64,000 bases of DNA. It comes from Zunongwangia mangrovi (GTDB taxonomy: Bacteria > Bacteroidota > Bacteroidia > Flavobacteriales > Flavobacteriaceae). Below are positions 16,396 through 24,299 of this stretch, piece by piece. Made by a program: the position numbers and the translations under genes. The stretch's first letter is position 1; every line of letters starts with the position of its first letter. The stretch is from contig NZ_FOKV01000001.1 in assembly GCF_900112105.1 (NCBI RefSeq), forward strand, positions 620,001 to 684,000, given 5' to 3'. The notes below the pieces were generated by a model that worked only from the letters and a program-made list of their open reading frames with translations, had not been told where the DNA came from and searched no databases.

Positions 16396-17298
16396 TTAAA
16401 CCCACTCTCTCGGTTTTTCCAGCACTTCAATAAGCTTGGCTTCTTCGCTGCCGGGCTCTGGATGGTGATCGTATACCCATTGCACATGCGGTGGTAAACT
16501 CATTAAAATACTTTCAATTCGGCCATTGGTTTTTAAACCGAATAATGTTCCTTTATCATGAACCAAATTAAATTCTACATATCTACCGCGTCGCACTTCC
16601 TGCCAGTCGCGCTGATCTTGGTTAAATTCAAGGTCTTTTCTTTTTTCAACGATCGGTACGTAAGCTTCCAAAAAGCTGTTGCCAACTTCAGTCACAAAAT
16701 TATACCAGTCGGTTATACTATGTTTTTCAGAATCTTTCAGGTAGTCAAAAAACAATCCGCCAATTCCTCTGGCTTCATCACGATGCGCATTCCAAAAATA
16801 TTCATCACATTTTTTCTTGTATTCAGGATAAAATTTAGGATCGTGCTTATCGCAGGCATTTTTCGATGTTTGATGAAAATGAATCGCATCTTCTTCAAAA
16901 AGATAATAAGGTGTAAGATCCTGCCCGCCGCCAAACCACTGGTCTAGCGTGTTTCCTTCTTTATCGTACATTTCAAAATAACGCCAATTGGCATGAACGG
17001 TAGGAACCATAGGATTTTTAGGATGAATCACTAAACTTAATCCGCAGGCAAAAAAGTTAACATCGCCAACATTAAAATATTTTTGCATCGCAGGATTTAA
17101 AGGCCCGTGAACTGCTGAAATATTAACACCTCCTTTTTCAAAAACATTTCCGTTTTCGATCACTCGCGTGCGGCCACCGCCACCTTCTTTACGTTTCCAA
17201 AGGTCTTCTTTAAACTTTGCTTTTCCGTCGATTTCCTCCAGTTTCGAAGTTATGGTGTCCTGGAGATCCTGTATATATTGATAAAATTGGTCTTTCAT
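16396..17298 (-). CDS. hemF: Oxygen-dependent coproporphyrinogen III oxidase
   Basis: A 300-residue enzyme that decarboxylates two propionates of coproporphyrinogen III using oxygen. Signature segments are GVNISAVHGPL, FFACGLSLVIHPKNP, VHANWRYFE and WFGGGQDLTPYY, with RRGRYVEFNLVHDKGT near the C-terminus. I start at the ATG at 17298 (MKDQFYQYIQ), one base past the upstream stop; an ATG three codons earlier is possible. The stop abuts the phased repeat array. An aerobic life is implied, since no oxygen-independent HemN is in the cluster. Confidence 0.94.
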   Translation of the reverse strand: MKDQFYQYIQDLQDTITSKLEEIDGKAKFKEDLWKRKEGGGGRTRVIENGNVFEKGGVNISAVHGPLNPAMQKYFNVGDVNFFACGLSLVIHPKNPMVPTVHANWRYFEMYDKEGNTLDQWFGGGQDLTPYYLFEEDAIHFHQTSKNACDKHDPKFYPEYKKKCDEYFWNAHRDEARGIGGLFFDYLKDSEKHSITDWYNFVTEVGNSFLEAYVPIVEKRKDLEFNQDQRDWQEVRRGRYVEFNLVHDKGTLFGLKTNGRIESILMSLPPHVQWVYDHHPEPGSEEAKLIEVLEKPREWV

Positions 17299-17299
17299 G

Positions 17300-17698
17300 C
17301 TAATCATTTATCCAACTTCTAGCTTCATTAATTTTTTGTGTGAGACTAAATGAAAAAGTGCGACTTACCTCTTGTGCAGTTTTATAAATTAGAAGCGTTT
17401 TTTGTGCAAGATCGGCTTGTTTTTCTTCGGCTTCTAACTCGATACTTCCTAGAAGAATATCACCAAGCGCTTCGTAATGCGAAAACTCTAAGTCGAGATT
17501 CGCTAAAATCTCCATTAATTTTTCTTCAGGAAGATTTTCGATCTCATTTAAGCCAATGCTAAGTGCTTCTTTAAGTTTTCGATCTAGATTAAGCCGAATT
17601 TCCTCCCATTCTTCAGGGATATGGCCCATTTCCATGATCGATCGCAGCTGCTCGTCGATGCGTTCTTTTTCTTCGTCCCGGTAATTTTTGTTCAGCAT
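17300..17698 (-). CDS. Uncharacterised helical protein in the haem operon
   Basis: A 132-residue protein that I do not recognise. It is strongly charged and predicted to be all helical, with no signal peptide, membrane segment or cysteine. EEWEEIRLNLDRKLKEALS and a central acidic helix are its main features. It is tightly packed between the DUF6973-like gene (nine bases upstream) and hemF (one base downstream), so it is certainly co-transcribed. A role as a small scaffold or chaperone for haem enzymes is possible but is a guess from position only. Confidence 0.75.
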   Translation of the reverse strand: MLNKNYRDEEKERIDEQLRSIMEMGHIPEEWEEIRLNLDRKLKEALSIGLNEIENLPEEKLMEILANLDLEFSHYEALGDILLGSIELEAEEKQADLAQKTLLIYKTAQEVSRTFSFSLTQKINEARSWIND

Positions 17699-17707
17699 AA
17701 TCTTAGG

Positions 17708-18187
17708 TTATTCTTCTATAAAAACAAGCTGATTTTTATCGAATTTCGATAGCTCTGGTTCTGTAATTTTTACTGCGGAATCCATTAAATCCTGAAGGCT
17801 TTCAACTGCATTTTCTTCAGGATTATTGCTGAAGATATTGCGCCCCACATCATTATTATGAAGATCCATTGCTCGCGCTAAAGCTTTATTAGGAGCCATT
17901 CGCTCATGCAGATCAGTGATTTTTTTTGCCCAGATTATCGATTCTTCAACCGAATTATTTTTCTGAAAAACTTTTTCAGCAATCAAAAAGTTCCAGTAGG
18001 CGTGCCTAAAAGCGTTTTCCCGATTATCCTGATAATGTTTTTTCCCAAAAAGCCTGTCGCAAAGTTTTAACGTTTCTCTGGTAGCGCGATAGGTTGGGAA
18101 AATATAAAGTGGTTGGGGCAGGAATAACTTCAGCAGAATAAAGATCTCTTTAAAATTAAGCTGCCGTATTCTTGCCTCAATTGCCAT
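17708..18187 (-). CDS. DUF6973-like protein in the haem operon
   Basis: A 159-residue protein with two motifs, ENAFRHAYWNFLIA (about 58-71) and DLHNNDVGRNIF (about 107-118), typical of a family I know as DUF6973. The conserved His, Arg, Asn and Asp residues look like a catalytic or metal site, but no activity is established. No signal peptide is seen; a hydrophobic stretch near residues 13-30 could associate with membrane. The start overlaps the hemE stop by one base (TAATG), so translation is coupled to hemE. Family label is from memory of the motif and is less certain than the gene itself. Confidence 0.7.
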   Translation of the reverse strand: MAIEARIRQLNFKEIFILLKLFLPQPLYIFPTYRATRETLKLCDRLFGKKHYQDNRENAFRHAYWNFLIAEKVFQKNNSVEESIIWAKKITDLHERMAPNKALARAMDLHNNDVGRNIFSNNPEENAVESLQDLMDSAVKITEPELSKFDKNQLVFIEE

Positions 18188-19215
18188 TATCTAGGTTTGT
18201 ATTCTTTAACCGCGTCTACAAATGCCTGCGCATTTCTAACCGGAATATCTGGTAAAATGCCGTGTCCCAAATTGGCGATATAGCGGTCTTTACCAAATTC
18301 GTCGATCATTTGGGTGGTCATTTTCTTAATTTCCTGTGGGGTAGAATATAATCGTGAAGGATCAAAATTTCCCTGAAGCGTTATTTGCCCACCACTTAAG
18401 TACCTTGCGTTAATTGCAGAGCACGTCCAGTCTACACCCAAAGCAGCAGCGCCAGATTGTGACATTTCCTTTAATGCGAACCAACAACCTTTACCATAAG
18501 CAATTACAGGAATCTCATCTTTTAAAGCATCGATGATCTGCTGAATATATTTCCAGGAATAGGTTTGATAATCTGTTGGAGAAAGTAAACCTCCCCACGA
18601 ATCAAAGATCTGTATCGCATCGACACCAGCTTTTACTTTTCCTTTTAGGTAAGCGATTGTGGTATCGGTGATTTTTTGAAGTAATACCTGTGCCGCGTCT
18701 GGGCGTTTAAAACAAAATTCTTTTGCTTTATCAAAATTCTTAGAGCCCTGTCCCTGCACCAGGTAACATAAGATCGTCCACGGTGAACCTGCAAATCCAA
18801 TTAACGGAACTTCATCGTTAAGACGTTCTTTGGTTAATTTTATAGCGTCATAGACATAGCCCAATTCTTCGTAAACATCTGGAACGATAATGTCGTTAAC
18901 ATCAAGCGGACTGCGAACCGGGTTTGGTAAAAAAGGACCTACACCAGGTTTCATCTCAATTTCTACGTTCATTGCTTGTGGCACCACCAAAATATCACTA
19001 AATAAAATGGCAGCATCTGTACCAACCTGCTCTATCGGCATCGTCGTAATTTCTGCAGCAAGTTCTGGCGTGCGACAACGTGTAAAGAAATCGTATTTTT
19101 CTTTTAGCTTCATAAAATCTGGTAAGTAGCGACCTGCCTGGCGCATCATCCAAACTGGTGGGCGCTCTACCGTTTCTCCTTTTAAAGCTCTTAAGAAAAG
19201 ATCGTTTTTAATCAT
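18187..19215 (-). CDS. hemE: Uroporphyrinogen decarboxylase
   Basis: A 342-residue enzyme that removes four carboxyl groups from uroporphyrinogen III to give coproporphyrinogen III. The N-terminal signature [15 protein letters not shown] (about 18-32) is intact, as are [11 protein letters not shown] and [10 protein letters not shown] use the ATG at 19215 ([13 protein letters not shown]), which matches the family; an in-frame ATG at 19248 would add eleven unlikely residues overlapping a structured spacer. It is followed immediately by the DUF6973-like gene. Confidence 0.95.
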   Translation of the reverse strand: MIKNDLFLRALKGETVERPPVWMMRQAGRYLPDFMKLKEKYDFFTRCRTPELAAEITTMPIEQVGTDAAILFSDILVVPQAMNVEIEMKPGVGPFLPNPVRSPLDVNDIIVPDVYEELGYVYDAIKLTKERLNDEVPLIGFAGSPWTILCYLVQGQGSKNFDKAKEFCFKRPDAAQVLLQKITDTTIAYLKGKVKAGVDAIQIFDSWGGLLSPTDYQTYSWKYIQQIIDALKDEIPVIAYGKGCWFALKEMSQSGAAALGVDWTCSAINARYLSGGQITLQGNFDPSRLYSTPQEIKKMTTQMIDEFGKDRYIANLGHGILPDIPVRNAQAFVDAVKEYKPR

Positions 19216-19240
19216 GTTTTTGTTGTTTATCTTCAATGTA

Positions 19241-19283
19241 TTCCCCACTAAAAAGAGGGGAAGATTTTTCCCTCATCGAGGGA
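19241..19283 (-). other. Twin hairpins between hemD and hemE
   Basis: Two small dyads lie in the 106-base gap: TTCCCC/GGGGAA (19241-19262) and TCCCTC/GAGGGA with a three-base loop (19269-19283). They sit directly upstream of hemE on the minus-strand transcript. They could be an RNA processing or attenuation signal, or a repeat remnant. No T run follows, so a simple terminator is unlikely. Confidence 0.35.
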
Positions 19284-19321
19284 TTTAAATTTAACCTTTA
19301 TTCTTCAAATTAAGCCTGAAG

Positions 19322-19972
19322 CTATTGTTTATTATATTTCTTCACTACCTGAACGATTACATTTTCAATGCTTGGCTGGGTAGCTGTTATTATGTTTTTG
19401 GTATATTTTTTTACAGAATTTTCCGTGGTTGTTCCAATGCAAAATGCCGTAGCTTCTCCTATTTTATTTTTGCTGAAGTAACTTTCTAAACCACTTGGGC
19501 TAAAGAATAAAACGCCATCGAACTCCTGCTTAAATTCGGCAAAATTGAGGCTTGTTTTATACACTTCAACTTCTTCAAAAGATACTTGTTTTTGTTTTAG
19601 CTGAAGTGGTAGCTCGTCTCTACGTTTATTTCCGCAGAAAAAAGTAAAGTGCTTATTTTGATGATTTTCGATGATTTTTTCAGCTAATACTGAAGCATTA
19701 TCGGCAACTTCAGCAATTTCAATATCATTTTCCTTTAGCAAGGCTGCAGTTTTAGATCCCACCACAAATGCTTTCTCGATCTTTACTTTATCCTTAATAA
19801 CTTTAAACGCATTTTTACTCGTGATAATGGCATTTTGTATGCGGTCGATATTCGATGAAAATGGGATAAATTCTATGTTTATGGCGTTGTATTCCACTAA
19901 TCCAATTTTGGCGCCAAGCAGTAATTGCTTTTGCGAAACGCTAAGTTTTTTTGTGGAAAGTACAGTGGCCAT
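19322..19972 (-). CDS. hemD: Uroporphyrinogen-III synthase
   Basis: A 216-residue HemD-family protein, which closes hydroxymethylbilane into uroporphyrinogen III with inversion of ring D. HemD is poorly conserved; support comes from the ending of the N-terminal domain, the segment FVVGSKTAALLKEN, DGVLFFSPSGLESYF (about 145-159), the phrase AFCIGTTTENSVKKY and above all its place between hemC and hemE. It lies five bases after hemC. No second HemD or fusion is present. Confidence 0.88.
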   Translation of the reverse strand: MATVLSTKKLSVSQKQLLLGAKIGLVEYNAINIEFIPFSSNIDRIQNAIITSKNAFKVIKDKVKIEKAFVVGSKTAALLKENDIEIAEVADNASVLAEKIIENHQNKHFTFFCGNKRRDELPLQLKQKQVSFEEVEVYKTSLNFAEFKQEFDGVLFFSPSGLESYFSKNKIGEATAFCIGTTTENSVKKYTKNIITATQPSIENVIVQVVKKYNKQ

Positions 19973-19977
19973 AAGCC

Positions 19978-20892
19978 TTAGTTTAAAACTTCCTTGATTT
20001 GTTTCATCAGTTCAGCGCCACCTTTGGCAAGAATTTCTTCAGCACAAAATTTCCCGAATCCGGTAACATTATCGGCAGCGATTCTTTTTTCGACTTCGAT
20101 CTTTTGCGAACCATCCAAGCTAAAAAGAGCACCCTTAAAATGTAGAATATCGTCGTTATCCATCTTCGCTAAAGCCCCGATAGGTGCGGTACAGCCACCT
20201 TCTAAAGTGCGTAAAAATTCACGTTCTACATGAACTTCAAGATCTGTTTGATAATGATTTAACGCGCCAAGTGCTGTTCTGGTAAATTCATCTTTCTCTA
20301 AAGCCACAACCAGCATGGCACCCTGTGCAGGTGCAGGAATCATCCAGTCGAGATCGATAAAATTTTCAGGTTTTATTTCGATTCTTTCCAATCCGGCAGC
20401 GGCAAAAATGGCTCCGTTCCAATCATTATCTTCCAGCTTTTGCATTCGCGTATTTACATTTCCGCGAAGATCTACCACATTATGATTTGGATAGCGATTA
20501 AGCCATTGCGATTTTCTACGTAAACTTCCGGTAGCGATCGTTCCTTCAGCCTCTAAAAAGTCGGTACCTTTATGAATAAGAATATCCTGCGTATTTGCAC
20601 GTTTTAGAACGGCCGCTTCTACAATTCCTTTGGGTAAAGCCGTTGGGACATCTTTCATAGAATGAACCGCGATATCTACTTTGCCGGTAAGCATGGCAAC
20701 ATCGAGCGTTTTGGTGAAAATCCCGGTGATGCCCATTTCATAAAGCGGAACATCTAAATTTAGATCTCCAGTAGATTTTACGGGAACAAGTTCGGTTTGA
20801 TGCCCTAATTTTTCAAGTGCAGATTGTACAGTTTTTGCCTGCCACAAGGCCAGTTCGCTGTCTCGTGTTCCTATGCGTATCACTTTATTCAT
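19978..20892 (-). CDS. hemC: Hydroxymethylbilane synthase (porphobilinogen deaminase)
   Basis: A 304-residue enzyme that links four porphobilinogens on a dipyrromethane cofactor. The cofactor cysteine is Cys234 in EGGCTAPIGA, the catalytic aspartate is Asp81 in VHSMKDVPT, and the substrate-binding arginines are in TGSLRRKSQ and DLRGNVNTR. Its start overlaps the hemA stop by four bases (ATGA), giving translational coupling. Length is normal. Confidence 0.95.
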   Translation of the reverse strand: MNKVIRIGTRDSELALWQAKTVQSALEKLGHQTELVPVKSTGDLNLDVPLYEMGITGIFTKTLDVAMLTGKVDIAVHSMKDVPTALPKGIVEAAVLKRANTQDILIHKGTDFLEAEGTIATGSLRRKSQWLNRYPNHNVVDLRGNVNTRMQKLEDNDWNGAIFAAAGLERIEIKPENFIDLDWMIPAPAQGAMLVVALEKDEFTRTALGALNHYQTDLEVHVEREFLRTLEGGCTAPIGALAKMDNDDILHFKGALFSLDGSQKIEVEKRIAADNVTGFGKFCAEEILAKGGAELMKQIKEVLN

Positions 20893-22142
20893 CGTACTTG
20901 TTCTTCTAACTGAAAGACTTTTTGGATAAGTTCTAAGCTTTCGTCTGTAGTGTTGCTATCTTCTTTAAGATGATTAGCGAAATGCTTCATGATCTTTTGG
21001 ATGATCCTGTTGCTTACGATTTCGGCCTGTTCATCGTTAAAATCAGCTATTTTTTTACGCTGAAAATCAAGTTCAGCGTCTTTCATTGATCGTAGTTTTT
21101 TCTTCAGTGCTTTAATGGTTGGCGCAAATTTGCGAGTTTCCAGCCATTTGTTGAATTCACTTTCTACTTCAACAATAATTGCTTCAGCTTCAGGAATAAA
21201 TTTTCTACGACGTTGAAGGGTTTCGTCAGTAATCTGAGAAAGATGATCTAAATGAACCAATCTTACATTATCCAGTTCTTCAACATCCTCAGCAACATTT
21301 TTAGGGATAGAAAGATCCAGGATCAGCAAATCCTTTTTACAATAAATAAGTTCTTTACTAATCGTTGGATTTTGTGCTCCTGTAGCTACGATAAGAACAT
21401 CTGTATTTCTAATTTCAGCCTGTAGATCGGCATAATCTTTAACCGTTAAACTAAATTTTCCGGCAATTTTTTCAGCCTTATCTTTAGTTCGGTTAATTAA
21501 AGTGATGTGCTTATTTTGAGTGTGTTTAATAAGATTTTCGCAGGTATTTCGGCCAATTTTACCGGTCCCGAAGAGTAAAATATTCTTGTTAGAAATATCG
21601 TCTACATTTTTTAATATATACTGAACGGAAGCAAAAGAAACTGAAGTTGCTCCTGAAGAAATTTCGGTTTCATTCTTAATACGTTTACTGGCTTGGATCA
21701 CGGCATTTACCAAACGCTCTGTAAAGGCATTCGATAAACCTATTTTTTTAGACTGGGCAAAAGCAATTCGTAACTGACTAATAATTTCGAAGTCGCCAAG
21801 AATCTGGCTATCTAAGCCAGTTCCCACTCTAAACATATGAGAGATCGCCTGCTTGTTTTTGTAAACATAGGCTACTTTCTCAAATTCTTCTACCGTGCCG
21901 TGGGTGTGCTCACATAAGAGTTTGATGAGCTGAAAAGGATGTGCGGCAAAGCCATAAACCTCTGTACGATTACACGTTGAGGTTGCCAAAACTCCGTCTA
22001 TACCTTCTTTCTTCGCCTGCTCTAACAACCTGGTTTTAGCTTCTTCATTTAGACTAAAATGTCCTCTAATTTCAGCATCTGCTTTTTTATAGCTAAGACC
22101 AATGATGTAAAAATGTCTTCCTTTAGAAATCGAACTTTCCAT
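20889..22142 (-). CDS. hemA: Glutamyl-tRNA reductase
   Basis: A 417-residue enzyme that reduces glutamyl-tRNA to glutamate-1-semialdehyde, the first committed step of the C5 haem route. The catalytic cysteine is Cys57 in ATSTCNRTEVYG. The NADPH domain starts at ILLFGTGKIGRNTCENL and the C-terminal dimerisation domain is helical. It is the first gene of the minus-strand haem operon and is divergent from an AraC-type regulator. A good -7 element lies 22 bases upstream of the start. Confidence 0.95.
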   Translation of the reverse strand: MESSISKGRHFYIIGLSYKKADAEIRGHFSLNEEAKTRLLEQAKKEGIDGVLATSTCNRTEVYGFAAHPFQLIKLLCEHTHGTVEEFEKVAYVYKNKQAISHMFRVGTGLDSQILGDFEIISQLRIAFAQSKKIGLSNAFTERLVNAVIQASKRIKNETEISSGATSVSFASVQYILKNVDDISNKNILLFGTGKIGRNTCENLIKHTQNKHITLINRTKDKAEKIAGKFSLTVKDYADLQAEIRNTDVLIVATGAQNPTISKELIYCKKDLLILDLSIPKNVAEDVEELDNVRLVHLDHLSQITDETLQRRRKFIPEAEAIIVEVESEFNKWLETRKFAPTIKALKKKLRSMKDAELDFQRKKIADFNDEQAEIVSNRIIQKIMKHFANHLKEDSNTTDESLELIQKVFQLEEQVR

Positions 22143-22163
22143 GAACTTTTAGGGATTGCGAGG

Positions 22164-22171
22164 CAAAATTA
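22164..22171 (-). promoter_or_regulatory. Candidate -7 element for the hemA operon
   Basis: TAATTTTG on the minus strand fits the Bacteroidota -7 consensus TAnnTTTG and is 22 bases before the hemA ATG. No convincing -33 TTTG is seen at the right distance. Confidence 0.45.
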
Positions 22172-22266
22172 AAATATTGTTAACGTAAAAAATAACGCTC
22201 AAAGTACTATTTGTGTCGCTAACAGGGATTTTAGTATATTTATGATCGTAAATGCTTGAAATAGCA

Positions 22267-22274
22267 TAGTTTTG
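22267..22274 (+). promoter_or_regulatory. Candidate -7 element for the AraC-type regulator
   Basis: TAGTTTTG matches TAnnTTTG and lies 70 bases before the regulator start, in the 200-base spacer shared with hemA. No clear -33 element is seen. Confidence 0.35.
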
Positions 22275-22343
22275 TAGTATTAATGAACGCTAAGAACGTA
22301 TTAGTTTAGATTGTTTCTAAATAAATAATAGTATTTTTAAACG

Positions 22344-23240
22344 ATGGAAGAGGAAAAAAATATCGCTGTAAGTTTAACGGAAGAGACTAAAGTAGAAGAA
22401 GGTTTTCATATTTTAAAGTTTCAGAACGAAACTTCTGATAAACAGATTGTTGAACGTGAAGTAGACACCAGTTTTATACAATTTCACTTTAATGTAAAGG
22501 GAGAAAGTAAATTCTTATTTAACGAAGGTCGATACGAACTTCCGTTGGCTGAAGAAAAATCGCTTATTTTATATAATCCGCAGCGAAACTTACCGCTAAA
22601 TCTGATTTTAGGGCCTAAATCCTGGTTAATTTCACTGGTTATTTCGATAAAGAAATTTCACGCGTTATTTTCTGAAGAAGCTAATTATATTTCGTTTTTA
22701 AGCACAGAGAACAAGGATAAAAAATACTATAAAGATTCACCAATATCACCTTCGATGGCGATCGTTCTAAACCAGGTGATGAATTTTAATCTTACACCAA
22801 CCATAAAAAGCCTTTATTTTAAAGCCAAAGCTTACGAGTTGCTGAGTCTTTATTTTAACAGGGCAGAAGATGCAAATGTTGAGCAATGTCCGTTTTTAAG
22901 TGATGAAGAAAATATCCTAAAAATTAGGAGAGCAAAAGACATCGTAATCGCTAGAATGGCCGAGCCACCATCTTTACAAGAACTTTCAGACGAAATAAAC
23001 CTAAGTTTAAAGAAATTGAAAGAGGGTTTTAAGCAGATCTATGGTGATTCGGTTTACAGTTTTCTATTTGATTACAAAATGGAATATGCCCGCAAATTAT
23101 TGGATAGCGGCGAATATAATGTGAACGAAGTCGGTTTAAAGGTAGGTTACAGCACCGCTAGTCATTTTATTGCAGCTTTTAAAAAGAAATTTGGCACTAC
23201 GCCAAAAAAATATTTAATGTCTTTACCGGCAACGCATTAA
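22344..23240 (+). CDS. AraC family transcriptional regulator beside hemA
   Basis: A 298-residue regulator with an N-terminal sensing domain of cupin-like character (1-170) and a C-terminal AraC-type double helix-turn-helix (about 195-293). The second HTH shows the signature VNEVGLKVGYSTASHFIAAFKKKFGTTPKKY-like layout, of which GYSTASHFIAAFKKKFG is diagnostic. It is divergent from hemA and followed by ThuA and hemH genes, so control of haem synthesis is a reasonable inference. The effector is not known. Confidence 0.88.
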   Translation: MEEEKNIAVSLTEETKVEEGFHILKFQNETSDKQIVEREVDTSFIQFHFNVKGESKFLFNEGRYELPLAEEKSLILYNPQRNLPLNLILGPKSWLISLVISIKKFHALFSEEANYISFLSTENKDKKYYKDSPISPSMAIVLNQVMNFNLTPTIKSLYFKAKAYELLSLYFNRAEDANVEQCPFLSDEENILKIRRAKDIVIARMAEPPSLQELSDEINLSLKKLKEGFKQIYGDSVYSFLFDYKMEYARKLLDSGEYNVNEVGLKVGYSTASHFIAAFKKKFGTTPKKYLMSLPATH

Positions 23241-23347
23241 TTAAGAAAATAGACTTTTTTCAATTTGAAAAGGCGGTGATGTGTCGATCAGATAATTGAG
23301 AGTCAGAATATAAAAAATCAGGATGAAAAATTAAATTTTGAATTTTA

Positions 23348-23382
23348 GCTGAAAGCTGATAATTGTTCGCTTAAAGCTTTTA
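23348..23382 (+). repeat. Solo 7-bp-phased GCTGAAA array
   Basis: Five heptads in register, starting GCTGAAA and GCTGATA, in the spacer between the AraC gene and the ThuA gene. The following bases contain CCGTCAACTT, like the words that follow the larger array beside hemF. No four-helix-bundle gene is attached. Confidence 0.55.
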
Positions 23383-23405
23383 TAATCCGTCAACTTCAAT
23401 ACAAA

Positions 23406-24113
23406 ATGAAACTCCAAAAACTCTTTTTTCTGCTCTTAATTTTCTGTTTTACGCTGGGAAATGCACAGCAAAAATTATCGATTTTCTATAAAACAGCTGG
23501 TTTTAAGCATGAATCTATTCCAACGGGAATTGCTGCTTTAGAAGAAATTGCAGAAAAAAATAATTGGACGATTAATGCGACAAAGGATGCAGAAAAATTT
23601 GTTTCAGAATTATCGAATATCGATGCAGTGATTTTTCTAAGTACAACTGGAGATGTTTTTACTGAAGATCAGCAGGAAAAATTCAGAAAATATATTGAAA
23701 ATGGCGGTAATTTCTTCGGAATTCATGCCGCTTCAGATACCGAATATGATTGGCCGTGGTACGGAAAGTTTATTGGCGCTTATTTTGAAAGTCATCCGCA
23801 TATCCAGCAAGCTGAAGTTGTAGTAGAAATGCCAGATCACCCTACAGTTGCTCATTTACCCAAAGTTTGGAAGCGTACAGACGAGTGGTATAACTTCAAA
23901 AATATAAATCCGGATCTCCAGGTGTTGCTTCAGCTAAACGAGACATCATATGAAGGTGGCAAAAATGGCGAATTTCACCCGCACGCATGGTTTCAGGAAT
24001 TTGAAGATGGCGGAAAAATGATCTATACCGGTGGTGGGCACACTGCAGCATCTTATAACGAGCCACTTTTTAGAGAACATTTAGTAAAATGTATTCAGTT
24101 CCTATTAAAATAA
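23406..24113 (+). CDS. Secreted ThuA domain protein
   Basis: A 235-residue protein with a signal peptide (ends FTLGNAQQ). The body is the ThuA domain, a glutamine-amidotransferase-like fold without the catalytic cysteine: FYKTAGFKHESIPTG, GGNFFGIHAASDTEYDW and YTGGGHTAASYNEP. ThuA-like proteins are tied to trehalose or other sugar use, but many secreted Bacteroidota members have no known substrate. It sits between the AraC gene and hemH on the same strand; a link to haem is not evident from sequence. Confidence 0.85.
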   Translation: MKLQKLFFLLLIFCFTLGNAQQKLSIFYKTAGFKHESIPTGIAALEEIAEKNNWTINATKDAEKFVSELSNIDAVIFLSTTGDVFTEDQQEKFRKYIENGGNFFGIHAASDTEYDWPWYGKFIGAYFESHPHIQQAEVVVEMPDHPTVAHLPKVWKRTDEWYNFKNINPDLQVLLQLNETSYEGGKNGEFHPHAWFQEFEDGGKMIYTGGGHTAASYNEPLFREHLVKCIQFLLK

Positions 24114-24251
24114 AATTCTTCCAAAAACATCGAATATCAGTATTGTGTCATATTTCATCTAAATTTTTTAGAACTCAATAGCTTTAAGTCTTCATCTAAG
24201 GAGCAAAATTTTAGCTATTGTTTAATAAAAAAGTATAATACTAATTTATAG

Positions 24252-24278
24252 TTGAACAAATTTATAGGCTTAACTTTG
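24252..24278 (+). promoter_or_regulatory. Promoter of hemH
   Basis: A -33 type TTG at 24252-24254 and a -7 element TAACTTTG at 24271-24278, spaced 16 bases, lie 22 bases before the hemH start. This fits the Bacteroidota primary sigma-factor pattern TTTG...TAnnTTTG. Confidence 0.55.
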
Positions 24279-24299
24279 TAATGCAAAAAAGAGAAAGAC

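Larger units (their letters stand above)
15913..16397 (-). mobile_element. Four-helix-bundle cassette with 7-bp-phased inverted arms
   Basis: The element lies between hemF and hemB. The arm beside hemB (15913-15947) is five heptads reading on the minus strand, GCTAAAG then GCTAATC and on to GCTAAAA; the stop codon of the inside gene lies in the first heptad. The arm beside hemF reads on the plus strand for thirteen heptads in one unbroken 7-bp register (16307-16397), beginning GCTGATT, GCTGAAA and passing into ACCGTAA/ACTGTCC words that end at the hemF stop. The two 33-bp inner arms match as inverted repeats at about 24 of 33 positions. No transposase is present. Confidence 0.45.

Noticed and set aside
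16307-16397. CRISPR array between hemF and the four-helix-bundle gene
   Set aside because: Units are 7 or 14 bp with no unique spacers of 30 bp or more, and no cas genes are present.
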